64,000 nt of DNA, taken from Streptomyces sp. NBC_00154 (GTDB lineage Bacteria > Actinomycetota > Actinomycetes > Streptomycetales > Streptomycetaceae). A model generated the notes under the pieces. It made no database searches. It was not told where the DNA came from and saw nothing but the letters and a program-made list of their open reading frames with translations. The translations under genes were made by a program, and so were the position numbers. Location: assembly GCF_026342835.1 (NCBI RefSeq), contig NZ_JAPEMI010000001.1:1866501-1930500 (forward strand), in the 5' to 3' direction. Below are positions 32,251 through 41,458 of this stretch, piece after piece (the stretch's first letter is position 1; each line of letters begins with the position of its first letter).

Positions 32251-33522
32251 ATGACGGGAAAGACCGGCAACGCCGTACTGGCCGATCGTATGAATGCTGC
32301 GGGTCTGATGCAGCACGAACTCGCAGCCCGGCTCAATGAGCACATCGAGCGGCTGACCGGCCGGCCCGGAACCCTTCAGGACCGGCATATCCGGAACTAC
32401 CTGACCGGAAGAACCCGTTGGCCGCACAGCCGTCAACGGCAGGCTCTGGAGGCTGAATTCGGCTGCACGGCCGAGGAGCTCGGCTTCGTCCCCCGGCAGG
32501 GCTCCTCCTCGGCCGCCGTCCGAGCGACACCGGAGGATTCCGTGGAGCGACGAGCCTTCACCACCAGGGCTGCGGTGGCCGCCGCAGGCGCTGTCCTGCC
32601 CGCAGCGCGGAACAGCATCGGCTTCAGCGACGTCCGACGCATCGACCAGGCCCTGGACGCTCTGTATCAGGAAGAGAACAAGCTCGGCGGCACCAGTCGT
32701 ATCGAAGCCCAATTCCTGGGCTGGATGAACCATTCCCTGTCCCTGCTCAACAGCGGCCGCGCCTCGGCCCGGGTACGTTCCCTGCTCTATGCCACGGCCG
32801 CGAACGCGGCGAGCACCGCAGCCTGGGCCGCTCTCGACTCGCACCACCAGCAGCGGGCCGCGCAGCATCTGGAGCGTGCTGTCACCTTGGCCGGCCTGTC
32901 CGGAGATCCCGAAGCCGTTCACCGGGCGTGGAACAACGTCGCCATGCTTGCGGGGCAACGCGGACGCCCCATCGAGGCCCTTCATGCCGCGCAGGCGGTG
33001 CGGGACTCGGGCATGGCGCGGCGCGATCCTCTGTACGCGTCCCACGCCCACGTCCGGATCGCCCTGTCCCACGCGCGTATCCGTGACAAACAGGCCGCAC
33101 TCCGTGCCCTGGGCCATGCAGAGGACGCGCTCGCCCGCACCGATCCGGCCCGTCGCCCCACCTGGCTCGCCTATTACGACAGGGCGGAACTGCACGGCCT
33201 GGCCGGGATCGTTCACCAGCGGCTCGGCCGGCCCGAGCAGGCCGAGGCCCGCACCCATCAGGCACTTGCGCAGCTCAGCCCCGAGCTCACCCGGAACCGG
33301 GTCTACTACACCGCCCAACTCGCCCTCGCGCAGCTCAATCAGGACGACATCGAGGCGGCGTGCGCGACCGCCGATCGCGCCCTCACCACAGCCGGAACAG
33401 CGCCCGGAAGCCACCGCATCAGCAGCCTCCTCGACGACTTCCGCCGTCGGCTGACCACGCACCCCTCCTCCCTCGCACGCGAATGGCTGCAGCACACGAC
33501 CGTGAAGGAGACCGCCGAATGA
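32251..33522 (+). CDS. HTH and TPR-type transcriptional regulator
   Basis: A 423-residue protein. Residues about 8-70 are an XRE-like DNA-binding region (LADRMNAAGLMQHELAARLN to RHIRNYLTGRTRWPHSRQRQ). Residues 95-120 contain a Tat-like RRAFTTRAAVAAAGAVL segment seen in many streptomycete regulators of this kind. The remainder is tetratricopeptide-like helices. TACCGT lies six bases before the ATG, so the message may be leaderless. Its stop overlaps the start of the acetyltransferase (ATGA), which suggests it controls or works with that enzyme. The signal is unknown. Confidence 0.8.
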   Translation: MTGKTGNAVLADRMNAAGLMQHELAARLNEHIERLTGRPGTLQDRHIRNYLTGRTRWPHSRQRQALEAEFGCTAEELGFVPRQGSSSAAVRATPEDSVERRAFTTRAAVAAAGAVLPAARNSIGFSDVRRIDQALDALYQEENKLGGTSRIEAQFLGWMNHSLSLLNSGRASARVRSLLYATAANAASTAAWAALDSHHQQRAAQHLERAVTLAGLSGDPEAVHRAWNNVAMLAGQRGRPIEALHAAQAVRDSGMARRDPLYASHAHVRIALSHARIRDKQAALRALGHAEDALARTDPARRPTWLAYYDRAELHGLAGIVHQRLGRPEQAEARTHQALAQLSPELTRNRVYYTAQLALAQLNQDDIEAACATADRALTTAGTAPGSHRISSLLDDFRRRLTTHPSSLAREWLQHTTVKETAE

Positions 33523-34067
33523 CTCTCGATCTGCGGCACTGCACGGACAGCGAGCTGCCGGGCATCCGCCACGTCCTCCTGGACGTGTATGCGGAGGTGT
33601 ACGCCGGTCAACTGCATGTGCCGTTCACCAGTCTTGAGCGTTTCGATCAACGACTGACGAATCACTCCAGAGGCACCGGCTGGGAAGCGGTGATCGGCTA
33701 TGCCGGTTCCGAACCCGTCGGCTACGCCTACGCCGCACCGCTGCCCGAGGACGCCCGCTGGTGGACACACATGACCACCCCCCTGCCCGAAGGTTTCACG
33801 AAAGAGACCGGGTCACGCACGCTCGCCCTGTTCGAGTTGATGGTGCGCAAGCCGTGGCGGGACACGGGCGCCGCGCACGCCATTCATGAGGAACTGCTCA
33901 GCCGCCGCACGGAGCAACGGGTCACGCTGCTGTGCGAGCGGGAACACCCCCGGGTCAAGGCGCTCTACGAGACGTGGGGATACGCCCACATAGGAGATCA
34001 GCGGCCGTTTCCCGACAGCCCTCTGTTCGCCGTCATGGTGCGCGCCCTCCGCCAGGACGGCCCTTAG
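33519..34067 (+). CDS. GNAT family N-acetyltransferase
   Basis: A 182-residue GNAT protein coupled by ATGA to the upstream regulator. It begins MTLDLRHCTDSELPGIRHVL, has the LFELMVRKPWRDTGAAHAIHEEL acetyl-CoA helix and ends KALYETWGYAHIGDQRPFPD. The WRDTG loop replaces the commoner RGxG. It resembles regulator-coupled acetyltransferases of streptomycetes with no known substrate. The TAG stop overlaps the TAA of the convergent DinB gene by four bases. Confidence 0.8.
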   Translation: MTLDLRHCTDSELPGIRHVLLDVYAEVYAGQLHVPFTSLERFDQRLTNHSRGTGWEAVIGYAGSEPVGYAYAAPLPEDARWWTHMTTPLPEGFTKETGSRTLALFELMVRKPWRDTGAAHAIHEELLSRRTEQRVTLLCEREHPRVKALYETWGYAHIGDQRPFPDSPLFAVMVRALRQDGP

Positions 34068-34576
34068 GTCAGCACCATCCAGCGTCGGCCGTCGATGAGT
34101 TCCCGTGCCGCGTCGAGGTGGCCTGCGTGGCACGCGGTTTCGGTGATGACGTGCAGCAGAACGTCCCGAAGGTTGTGCAGGTGCGGTTCGCCGAAGAGGT
34201 GGTGCGGCCACCAGGCCAGGGGGGTGTCCGCAGCTGTGGCGGCGATGACGGCGTCTGCCAGGTCCGTCTCGTGGCGGTACCGTCCGAGGACGTCGGCGGC
34301 CGACAGACCGGGACCCACCTGCCAGGCGTCGTCGCTGTCGTCCAGGGCCCCGATGACGTCCTTCTCACCGGCGACGACGGCACGGAACCAGAACCGTTCG
34401 ACGTCCAGCGCAAGGTGCTGCACAAGTCCCAGGCAGTTCCATCCGGACGGCAGCACGGCTTGCCGCAGCGCATCCGCGTCCAGCCCGTCGAGGATTCCCG
34501 TGATGTGGCGTCGCTGCCCCTCCAGGGCTCTGAGCAGCGCCCTGATCTCGCCGTTCGGTGGTGCTTCCCCGGTCAC
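34064..34576 (-). CDS. DinB family protein (DUF664)
   Basis: A 170-residue four-helix-bundle protein. The likely metal ligands are His in VQHLALDVERFW and the pair in ETACHAGHLDAAREL. DinB-like proteins include mycothiol- or bacillithiol-dependent transferases, and this organism makes mycothiol (mshB at 42 kb), so a thiol-transfer role is a reasonable inference. GTG 34576 overlaps the stop of the glyoxalase-fold gene, indicating a two-gene unit. Confidence 0.85.
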   Translation of the reverse strand: MTGEAPPNGEIRALLRALEGQRRHITGILDGLDADALRQAVLPSGWNCLGLVQHLALDVERFWFRAVVAGEKDVIGALDDSDDAWQVGPGLSAADVLGRYRHETDLADAVIAATAADTPLAWWPHHLFGEPHLHNLRDVLLHVITETACHAGHLDAARELIDGRRWMVLT

Positions 34577-34974
34577 TTCGCGATCTCCCAGATGTGGCCA
34601 CCGGGGTCACGGAAGCTGGCGGTCCGGATTCCCCAGGGGCGGTCCATCGGCCCGTTCAGCAGCGTCACGCCTCGTGCGGCCAGCTCCTCGCACATCGCGT
34701 CCACGTCATCCACGGCAAGGGTGAGCTGGAAGCGGGATCCGGCGTCGGGGGCCGCGACGCGCGCGGGCTCGATCAGCTCGTGCGCCTCGGTGGTCCTCAG
34801 CAGGTTGATGAGGGTGTCCCCGAAGCCGAATACGGCCGAGTTGTCGTCCTCGAAGATCACCGGCAGCCCGAAGACCTCCCGGTAGAAACGTTCTGTGGTG
34901 TCCAGGTCCTCGACGAACAGGGTGAGGGCGCTGATTCCCCTGGGCCACGCAGGATCGCTTGTCTTGTCGGTCAC
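34573..34974 (-). CDS. Glyoxalase/bleomycin resistance-fold (VOC) protein
   Basis: A 133-residue vicinal-oxygen-chelate protein. The repeated beta-alpha-beta-beta units are visible: ALTLFVEDLDTTERFYREVFG and FQLTLAVDDVDAMCEELAARG, ending FRDPGGHIWEIA with the metal Glu. The substrate is unknown. The start is uncertain: GTG 34974 is used. It forms a coupled pair with the DinB protein; both families detoxify electrophiles with thiol help. Confidence 0.83.
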   Translation of the reverse strand: MTDKTSDPAWPRGISALTLFVEDLDTTERFYREVFGLPVIFEDDNSAVFGFGDTLINLLRTTEAHELIEPARVAAPDAGSRFQLTLAVDDVDAMCEELAARGVTLLNGPMDRPWGIRTASFRDPGGHIWEIAK

Positions 34975-35068
34975 GGTTACAGAGGATCTCCGAATCGGCG
35001 GTGCCGTGTACAGGGGGCGGTCGGCCCGGACCGCCTGGTCCCGTCCCGCGGGGCCTGACTCCGGGCAG

Positions 35069-35680
35069 CTACAGCCAGCCCTTCTCGCTCGCGATCCGTA
35101 CCGCCTCCGCCCTGTTCCGCGCCGCCATCTTCTGGATCGCCGTGGACAGGTAGTTGCGGACCGTGCCCTGCGAGAGATGGAGCGCGGTGGCGATCTCCGC
35201 GTTGGTGGAGCCGTCGGCCGCCGTGCGCAGGACATCGCGTTCGCGTTCGGTCAGTGGGCTCGCCCCGTCGGCGAGCGCGGCCGCCGCCAGCGTCGGGTCG
35301 ATGACGCGTTCTCCGGCGAGCACCTTGCGTACCGCTTCGGCGAGTTGGGCGGCGGGGGCGTCCTTCACCAGGAAGGCGTCCGCGCCCGACTCCATCGCGC
35401 GGCGCAGATAGCCGGGGCGGCCGAACGTCGTGACGACGACGACCTTCACGGCCGGGAGTTCGCTCCGCAGCAGTCCCGCCGCTTCGATGCCCGTCATGCC
35501 CGGCATCTCGATGTCGAGGAGCGCGACATCGACGGCGTGCTCGCGGGCCGCGGCGAGCACCTCGTCACCTCGGGCGACCTGGGCCACTACCTCGATGTCG
35601 GGTTCCAGACCGAGCAGCGCCGCGAGGGCCTCGCGCACCATGGACTGGTCCTCGGCGAGGAGGAGTCTGATCATGCTCAT
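35069..35680 (-). CDS. NarL-family response regulator
   Basis: A 203-residue regulator. The receiver domain has the acidic AEDQ start, the phosphorylated Asp56 in ALLDIEMPGMTG and Lys in FLVKDA. The LuxR-type helix-turn-helix is at about 140-200 (LTERERDVLRTAADGSTNAEIATALHLSQGTVRNYLS). It is the last gene of a four-gene minus-strand operon with its kinase and an ABC exporter, and its start overlaps the kinase stop. Confidence 0.92.
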   Translation of the reverse strand: MSMIRLLLAEDQSMVREALAALLGLEPDIEVVAQVARGDEVLAAAREHAVDVALLDIEMPGMTGIEAAGLLRSELPAVKVVVVTTFGRPGYLRRAMESGADAFLVKDAPAAQLAEAVRKVLAGERVIDPTLAAAALADGASPLTERERDVLRTAADGSTNAEIATALHLSQGTVRNYLSTAIQKMAARNRAEAVRIASEKGWL

Positions 35681-36855
35681 TCCCCGGATCCTAGGTCGGA
35701 TCCGAGCGGAACACCGAGGGTGAGGGTAAAGCCTTTACCGGAAGCGGAGCCGGTGGGCCGGGTGGTCATCGTGCCGTCGACCGTGGCGAGGCGCTCGGTG
35801 ATACCGGTGAGGCCGTTGCCCGGCTTCGTACCGGAGCCGCCCCGGCCGTCGTCCGCCACCGTGAGTTCCAGGATCCGGCCGCCGAGCGTCTGGCGTGGGG
35901 CGAGGGTGACGGTGCAGCGGCGGGCGCCGCTGTGGCGTACGACATTGGTGACGGCTTCCCGCAGCGCCCAGGCGAGGACTTCCTCCGGCTTGTCGGGGAG
36001 GTCGTCGGGGGGATCGGTCGGGACGTCGGCTGTGATGCCGGCGGCGGCGAGTGCGGTACGGGCTCCGGCCAGCTCACCGGGGAGCGTCGGCCGCCGGTAG
36101 CCGGTGACAGCACTGCGTACGTCCACCAGGGCCTGACGGCTGACCTGTTCGATGTCGGCGACCTGGAGCGCCGCCTGGTCGGGGTGGTCGGGGAGCATCC
36201 GTCCGGCCAGCTCGCTCTTGAGCGTGATCAGCGAGAGCGAGTGGCCGAGCAGGTCGTGCAGATCGCGGGCGAGCCGCAGCCGCTCCTCGTTGGCGGCGAG
36301 CTGGGCGACGGTGGCGCGGGCCTCGCGCAGCTCGATCGTCGTACGGATCATCTGCCGTACGCCGGTCATCGCGAACCCGCCGAGAAGTGCGGGGACGACC
36401 AGGGCGGTGATGATCTCGCGCGGGTGGTCGCCGGTCAGGCCGATACCGACGAGTACGGCGGTGACGGCGGGGATCAGCCACCCGGCCGTCCGCAGGGGCA
36501 GGGTGGCCCCGACGGTGACGGAGACGTACACGAAGAGGACCAGCCACGGGGTGCCCAGCGTCAGGGAGAGCGCGACGGCCAGGGCGCCGAGGAATGCGAT
36601 GGTCGTCCCGACCCGGCGACGGTCCAGCGCCTTCGACGTGTGGCGGAAGACGAGGACCAGGTACGTCCCGACGAAGACCACCAGGCCGAGGGTGCCCAGC
36701 GCGGTGGCCCACGGCGAGTGGTCGCCGTCGACGAGGTCCTTGACCGGGGCGCTCATGAACGCGAGCCAGATGCCGATCCAGAGCAGTTTGATGCCCACCT
36801 GGCGGCGGTTGGTCGGCGGGCGCCCGATCCCTACGAACGTCGCGTCGTCGTTCAC
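35677..36855 (-). CDS. Membrane histidine kinase of the NarL type
   Basis: A 392-residue sensor starting at GTG 36855. About five membrane helices fill residues 20-165, with little extracellular loop, so it probably senses the membrane or the exporter itself. The HisKA_3 box is LARDLHDLLGHSLSLI with phosphorylated His200, and the ATPase has EAVTNVVRHSGA, DDGRGG and GNGLTGITERLA. Both ends overlap neighbouring genes by four bases. Kinase-regulator pairs coupled to an ABC-2 exporter often answer cell-wall or lipid-active antibiotics (inference). Confidence 0.9.
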   Translation of the reverse strand: MNDDATFVGIGRPPTNRRQVGIKLLWIGIWLAFMSAPVKDLVDGDHSPWATALGTLGLVVFVGTYLVLVFRHTSKALDRRRVGTTIAFLGALAVALSLTLGTPWLVLFVYVSVTVGATLPLRTAGWLIPAVTAVLVGIGLTGDHPREIITALVVPALLGGFAMTGVRQMIRTTIELREARATVAQLAANEERLRLARDLHDLLGHSLSLITLKSELAGRMLPDHPDQAALQVADIEQVSRQALVDVRSAVTGYRRPTLPGELAGARTALAAAGITADVPTDPPDDLPDKPEEVLAWALREAVTNVVRHSGARRCTVTLAPRQTLGGRILELTVADDGRGGSGTKPGNGLTGITERLATVDGTMTTRPTGSASGKGFTLTLGVPLGSDLGSGE

Positions 36856-37607
36856 GCCTTGAGGGTGTCCTTCCGGTAGAGCCAGGCCGCGCCGCCCGCG
36901 AAGAGCAGGAAGTAGACGCAGAGGATGCCGACGTCCTTGGCGTGCGGCGAGCCGCCCATCTCGACGGCCTGGCCGAGAGAAGCGTACGCGTGGGTGGGCA
37001 GCCACTCGGAGATGTTCTGGAGCCACTGCGGGAAGGTCGCGCTGGGCATCCACAGGCCGCCGAGGATCGACAGCGCAAAGTAGATGATCATGGTGATCGG
37101 GCGGACCGCGTCGCCGCTGGCGAGGTAGCCGATGGCGACCCCGAGTGCGGCGAAGACCAGCGAGCCGGCCCAGATCACCCCGACCAGCGCGAACCACTGC
37201 CAGGCGTCCATCCGCACGTGCTTGACGGCAGCGGCGACCAGGAAGACGACCACGATGCACGGCAGGGTGACCATCGCGGCGCTGGCGATCTTCGCCAGGA
37301 CGTAGCCGCGGCTGGGCAGTGCGGTCAGGCGCAGCTGGCGGACCCAGCCCTTCTCGCGCTCCTTGGCGATGCGCTCGCTGTTGCCCATCAGTACGGCGGT
37401 CAGCGCGCCGAACGAGGCCATCGAGACCATGAAGAAGGCCTGCAGCGTCAGGTCGGTGTGCGGGACCTTGTCGGTGGTGTTCTGCGTGCCGGAGATCAGC
37501 AGGTAGATCACCGACGGGTAGATGATCGAGAAGAACATGAACTTCTTGTTCCGCAGGGTGCGGGTCACTTCGAGCCTGATGAGTGTCCACGAGAAGAAAT
37601 TCATCAT
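36852..37607 (-). CDS. ABC-2 type exporter permease
   Basis: A 251-residue permease with six helices. It begins MMNFFSWTLIRLEVTRTLRNKKFM, the usual ABC-2 amphipathic start, and ends GAAWLYRKDTLKA. The LGGLWMPSATFPQWLQNISEWLP block before the last helix is a DrrB/NodJ-like signature. It pairs with the ATPase upstream (ATGA overlap). The cargo is unknown; drugs or lipids are typical. Confidence 0.9.
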   Translation of the reverse strand: MMNFFSWTLIRLEVTRTLRNKKFMFFSIIYPSVIYLLISGTQNTTDKVPHTDLTLQAFFMVSMASFGALTAVLMGNSERIAKEREKGWVRQLRLTALPSRGYVLAKIASAAMVTLPCIVVVFLVAAAVKHVRMDAWQWFALVGVIWAGSLVFAALGVAIGYLASGDAVRPITMIIYFALSILGGLWMPSATFPQWLQNISEWLPTHAYASLGQAVEMGGSPHAKDVGILCVYFLLFAGGAAWLYRKDTLKA

Positions 37608-38539
37608 GCGGTCCTGGCCTCCTCGGCCTCGGTGATGGCGACGAAGGCCTGCTCCAGGCCGAGTCCTGCGACTTCGAGTTCGCGCGGGTAGAGGCCGAGC
37701 GCGTAGACCGCGTGGACGGTCGCGTCGGCGTTGTGCGACTGGATACGGACCCTGTTGCCGCTGATGTCGAGCGTGGACAGGAACGGCAGGCCGCGCAGGG
37801 CCGCTTCGTCGATCGGGCCCTTCAGCTCGAACGAGATCCGGCGGGCCCCGGCCTTCGCCTTGATCTCGGCCGCGGTGCCGTCGGCGAGGAGCCGGCCCTT
37901 GTGGAGGACGAGGACGCGGTCCGCGATCGCGTCGGCCTCTTCGAGGTAGTGCGTGGCGAACAGGACGGTACGGCCCTGCTCGGCCTGCTCGCGCATGGTG
38001 GCCCAGAAGGCCTGACGGGCGGTGACATCCATGCCGGTGGTCGGCTCGTCGAGGACGATCAGGTCGTTGGCCCCGGCGGTGGCGAGCGCGAACCGCACCC
38101 GCTGCTCCTGGCCGCCGGAGAGCTTGTTGACCATCCGGTCGGCGATCGACGCGATGCCTGCACGGGCCAGGACGTCGGAGACCGGGTACGGGCGGGGGTG
38201 CAGATGGCAGACGAGCCGGACGATCTCCTCGACCGTGACGTCCTCCATCAGGCCGCCACTCTGCAGCATCGCGCCGACCCGGCCCCGGGCGATCGCCTCC
38301 TGCGGGGACGTGCCGAAGAGCCGGACCGTGCCGGAGTCCGCGGTGCGCAGGCCGAGGAGCAGATCGAGGGTGGAGGACTTTCCGGCGCCGTTGGGGCCGA
38401 GGAGCGCCACGGTCTCGCCGGGGTGCAGGTCGAGGGAGAGCCCGTCGACGGCGCGCACGTCCCCGTATGCCTTGCTGACCTGGTCGAAGCTGACCACGGC
38501 CGCTTGCGCGGTGGTGGCTTCGGTGGCTGTCGTTGTCAT
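37604..38539 (-). CDS. ABC exporter ATP-binding protein
   Basis: A 311-residue ATPase of the DrrA-like class. Walker A GPNGAGKS is near 48-55, the signature LSGGQEQRV near 138, Walker B LIVLDEPTTGMD and the switch His in ATHYLEEA. The C-terminal regulatory domain (about 230-311) is of the drug-export type. It is the first gene of the operon with permease, kinase and regulator, so all four are probably made from one promoter in the 185-bp gap upstream. Confidence 0.92.
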   Translation of the reverse strand: MTTTATEATTAQAAVVSFDQVSKAYGDVRAVDGLSLDLHPGETVALLGPNGAGKSSTLDLLLGLRTADSGTVRLFGTSPQEAIARGRVGAMLQSGGLMEDVTVEEIVRLVCHLHPRPYPVSDVLARAGIASIADRMVNKLSGGQEQRVRFALATAGANDLIVLDEPTTGMDVTARQAFWATMREQAEQGRTVLFATHYLEEADAIADRVLVLHKGRLLADGTAAEIKAKAGARRISFELKGPIDEAALRGLPFLSTLDISGNRVRIQSHNADATVHAVYALGLYPRELEVAGLGLEQAFVAITEAEEARTA

Positions 38540-38646
38540 GCGCCCAGCCTGGCGGAGCGGGGTGTCCGCCCGGCAGGGTCACGGGTCGTGAATCGGGGAT
38601 GACAGATGTCATGCCGGACGCGTGACACCGCCCGTGCGCCGCCGCC

Positions 38647-38708
38647 GCAGCACGCACGGCACCGCCCCCGGCCGGAGGTCCGGGCGGGGGCGGTGCCGTG
38701 CGTGCTGC
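38647..38708. terminator. Very strong terminator hairpin
   Basis: A perfect 24-bp stem, 38647-38670 with 38685-38708, extending two more pairs outward, around a 14-nt loop. It lies just after the stop of the peptidoglycan-binding-domain gene (minus strand) and insulates the ABC operon that starts at 38539. Confidence 0.85.
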
Positions 38709-38724
38709 GGCGGTACGGGTGGTG

Positions 38725-40836
38725 CTATCCGTTGCCGTCGAGGGCGATCGTGGCGGTGCGCTCGGCGGGGGTCCTGCCGAGCAGCGCGGTCTGCATGGCG
38801 TGCGCCACGTCGTCCGCACTGAGCTGGTGCTTCTTGCCGTCACCCTTGGTGATCATGATGCCGTCGAAGACACCGTCGCAGAGGGTGTCGATCGCCGTCT
38901 TGTTGTAGTACTCGACCAGTCGGCCGTCGACCGCCCTCATGGACAGGATCTGCGGCAGCGACTTCGCGGGGCCGAACTGGATCTGCTTGGGTCCGGCCTT
39001 GATGGTGATCAGGCCGGACATCGCGGGCTTCGCGAATTCCTTCATCGCCCGGTCCAGTTCGGCCTGGTCGATGGTGGGCTCGCGGGTGGCGACCGGCAGT
39101 TCGACCGTGGCCGGCTTGCCCGTCTGCACCTGGGCGCGGTACGCGTCCCGGACCGAGATCATCGACCGGTCGACGTCCAGCGCCTTGCCCACCTTGCCGG
39201 GAACCTCGACGGCCTTGCCCGGCTCGAACTTGATCGTGCCGTCGCTGGCGGAGCCGGAGGCGCCCGCCAGATCGGTCAGCGCGACGCCGAGCTTCTCCTT
39301 GTCGACCGGGATCACCGGGTCGGCCTTCCGCTCGCCGCCGAAGAGGGAGCCGATCACCGACACCGGGTTGTAGTCGCTGCCCGCGGCACCGCGCACGGTC
39401 TCCTGGCTGTCCAGCGAGAGACCGGCCTTGTCCGGGGCCAGCTGCGTGTTCTTGCCGTCCACGGACAGCTGGAGGGGGGCCTTGGCGCGCTCGCCGAGCT
39501 CCGCGTCCAGCTTGGCGACGGCCTGCTCCTTCGTGCCGCCGCCGATGTCGACGCCGAGGACGGTGGTGCCCTTGGGAACCTCGGAGTGGTTCATCAGCAG
39601 GCCCGCACCGTACGCGACTCCGGCCAGACCCACGACTCCCGCGCAGAGCAGGACCAGCTTGGAGCGGCCCTTCTTCACGGGGGCCGGGACAGGGCGGGTG
39701 GCGGCGGGCGACGGAGCGACGGGGCGACCCGGTCCACCCGGCCCACCCGGTCCGGTGCCCATCGGGCTGTCCGGGAGAGGGGGCGTCAGGCCGGGACCCG
39801 GCACGCCGGGACCGCCGGGACCACCCGGTCGCGTGAACGTCGACGGGGCGGACGGCGCGCGGTGCTCCGGCGGGACGACCGGGATGCCACTGGTGAGCGT
39901 GTCCCCGGAGACATTGCCCCCGGGACCGGAGGCGGGCGCCGCGAACTGCGGCGTCAGGACGGCCGTGTCGTCGGACATCCGCGGAGGTACGCCACCGGGA
40001 GCACCGGGGCCGGACGGACCACCGGGGCGGCCGGCGAATCCGTCCGCCCCACCGAAGTTCGGGGTGAGCGGCGACTTGCCGGTGACCGGACCGGTGGTGG
40101 CACCGGACGGGCCCGGCGTACGCATACCGAGGTTCGGCGTGGCGCGCGGCCCGGGAATCTCGTCCCCGCCGAACTCGTCACGGGCACCGGGGCGGGGCGC
40201 CCCCTGGTCGCCCCCGCGCTGCGGACCCTCCGAGAAGTACGGAAGGTCGGCGCGCGGCGGGGTCGGTCCGGCGGACCCGGCAGATCTACCGGCATCCATG
40301 TCCGTACCGGCACCCGTGCCCACGCCCGGGCCACCGCCGGCCGGTGCGCCCGCGCCGCCGACCACCGACGTGTTCGTCGGAGCCTTGCGCGGGGCGAACC
40401 AGTCGCTGCCGCTCTTCTCTCTGGACGGCTTGTCGGCAGCCGGTTCCGCGGTCGCCGATCCGTCCCGCGCCTCATCGGCCGGTTCACCCTGTGCACCCGG
40501 TGCGCCGTTGGATGCGGGCCCGCCCGGACGCGGCGTGCTGCCTGTGCGCTCACGCGAGGCATCCGCCTCGGCCTCGCTCATCGGCGTACGCATGACGACC
40601 GGCGGGATGGGACGCGAGCCCGGGATATTGATCCGGATACGCGTCGTCAGTGTCGTCTCGGTCCTCGGCTCTTCCGGCTGAGGCGCATCCGCAGACTCCG
40701 GGGACTCCTCAGGGGCGTCCTGCGAAGGGTGCAGCGACGGATACTGGCGTGATCCGTACGGCGGCGTACCCGACGGGTACGCGGCTCCCCCGCGCCCCTG
40801 GGGCCCGGAGGACGAACTGTCAGTTTCACGACTCAA
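38725..40836 (-). CDS. Large membrane protein with YoaR/VanW-type peptidoglycan-binding domain
   Basis: A 703-residue protein. TTG 40836 is chosen for its GGGAG site; no ATG or GTG fits better. The first 380 residues are cytoplasmic and disordered (Pro, Gly, Ser, Glu). A single membrane helix (SKLVLLCAGVVGLAGVAYGAG) lies near 384-405. The extracellular part has the motif NHSEVPKGTTVLGVDIGGGT, then AVAKLDAELGERAKAPLQLS, the 'putative peptidoglycan binding' repeat found in YoaR and VanW proteins, apparently twice. The VanW domain proper is not seen. A wall-linked role is likely, and the long cytoplasmic tail suggests a scaffold or Ser/Thr-kinase target (inference). Confidence 0.8.
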   Translation of the reverse strand: MSRETDSSSSGPQGRGGAAYPSGTPPYGSRQYPSLHPSQDAPEESPESADAPQPEEPRTETTLTTRIRINIPGSRPIPPVVMRTPMSEAEADASRERTGSTPRPGGPASNGAPGAQGEPADEARDGSATAEPAADKPSREKSGSDWFAPRKAPTNTSVVGGAGAPAGGGPGVGTGAGTDMDAGRSAGSAGPTPPRADLPYFSEGPQRGGDQGAPRPGARDEFGGDEIPGPRATPNLGMRTPGPSGATTGPVTGKSPLTPNFGGADGFAGRPGGPSGPGAPGGVPPRMSDDTAVLTPQFAAPASGPGGNVSGDTLTSGIPVVPPEHRAPSAPSTFTRPGGPGGPGVPGPGLTPPLPDSPMGTGPGGPGGPGRPVAPSPAATRPVPAPVKKGRSKLVLLCAGVVGLAGVAYGAGLLMNHSEVPKGTTVLGVDIGGGTKEQAVAKLDAELGERAKAPLQLSVDGKNTQLAPDKAGLSLDSQETVRGAAGSDYNPVSVIGSLFGGERKADPVIPVDKEKLGVALTDLAGASGSASDGTIKFEPGKAVEVPGKVGKALDVDRSMISVRDAYRAQVQTGKPATVELPVATREPTIDQAELDRAMKEFAKPAMSGLITIKAGPKQIQFGPAKSLPQILSMRAVDGRLVEYYNKTAIDTLCDGVFDGIMITKGDGKKHQLSADDVAHAMQTALLGRTPAERTATIALDGNG

Positions 40837-41011
40837 AGCAGGTTCTCCCGATTGGCTCCGCCGCCCGTACTTCCCCCATGCCGCAGGCCAGGGGACGGCT
40901 CGGCGCGCGAACCACCATACTGGCCGCCGCCGCCGGACACCCCGCGACCGGGGGAGACGGCGACGCACCCCCCGGGCGAACAGGGGGCATTACGGGATCG
41001 GACGTGGCACA

Positions 41012-41458
41012 TTACTTGCCAGGTCGACCGCTGTCGGCGCCTTGTCGGGGCGACCGCGACATGGTGGCACACATCACAGCGATCGCCATCCCGCCCAGCA
41101 TGAAGAGGGTGAGGCCCAGTTCGTCGCCGAAGACGTAGTCGCCCTCCGGCCGTCCCCCGAGCAGAACGACGACCGAAATCAGCCAGCCCGCGGCGGGTGC
41201 CAGGGCGCCGATCTGGGTCCGGGTGAGCAGCCGGCCGCCGTAGAACAGTCCGGCGCAGGCCACCAGGGCGAGCAGCAAACCGCCGGGGAACCAGGCGGCT
41301 TGGACGAACGCTCCGGCGAGCCCGACGAGCACTCCGAGGACCGCGAGGCCCAGGTAGGCGCCGATGCGGCCGGGGTTCAAGGGCGCGGCAAGGCCGGTGG
41401 GCACGGGCTCTCCGGGCGGGGCGTCGGTGCGGGGCGGGCGCTGCTTGCCGTTGCTCAT
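41012..41458 (-). CDS. DUF6113 family integral membrane protein
   Basis: A 148-residue protein with four predicted helices ([21 protein letters not shown] onward) and a polar N-terminus with two PPR/PPG turns. It matches a streptomycete family always seen next to mshB. Its ATG overlaps the mshB stop (ATGA). The function is unknown. Confidence 0.75.
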   Translation of the reverse strand: MSNGKQRPPRTDAPPGEPVPTGLAAPLNPGRIGAYLGLAVLGVLVGLAGAFVQAAWFPGGLLLALVACAGLFYGGRLLTRTQIGALAPAAGWLISVVVLLGGRPEGDYVFGDELGLTLFMLGGMAIAVMCATMSRSPRQGADSGRPGK

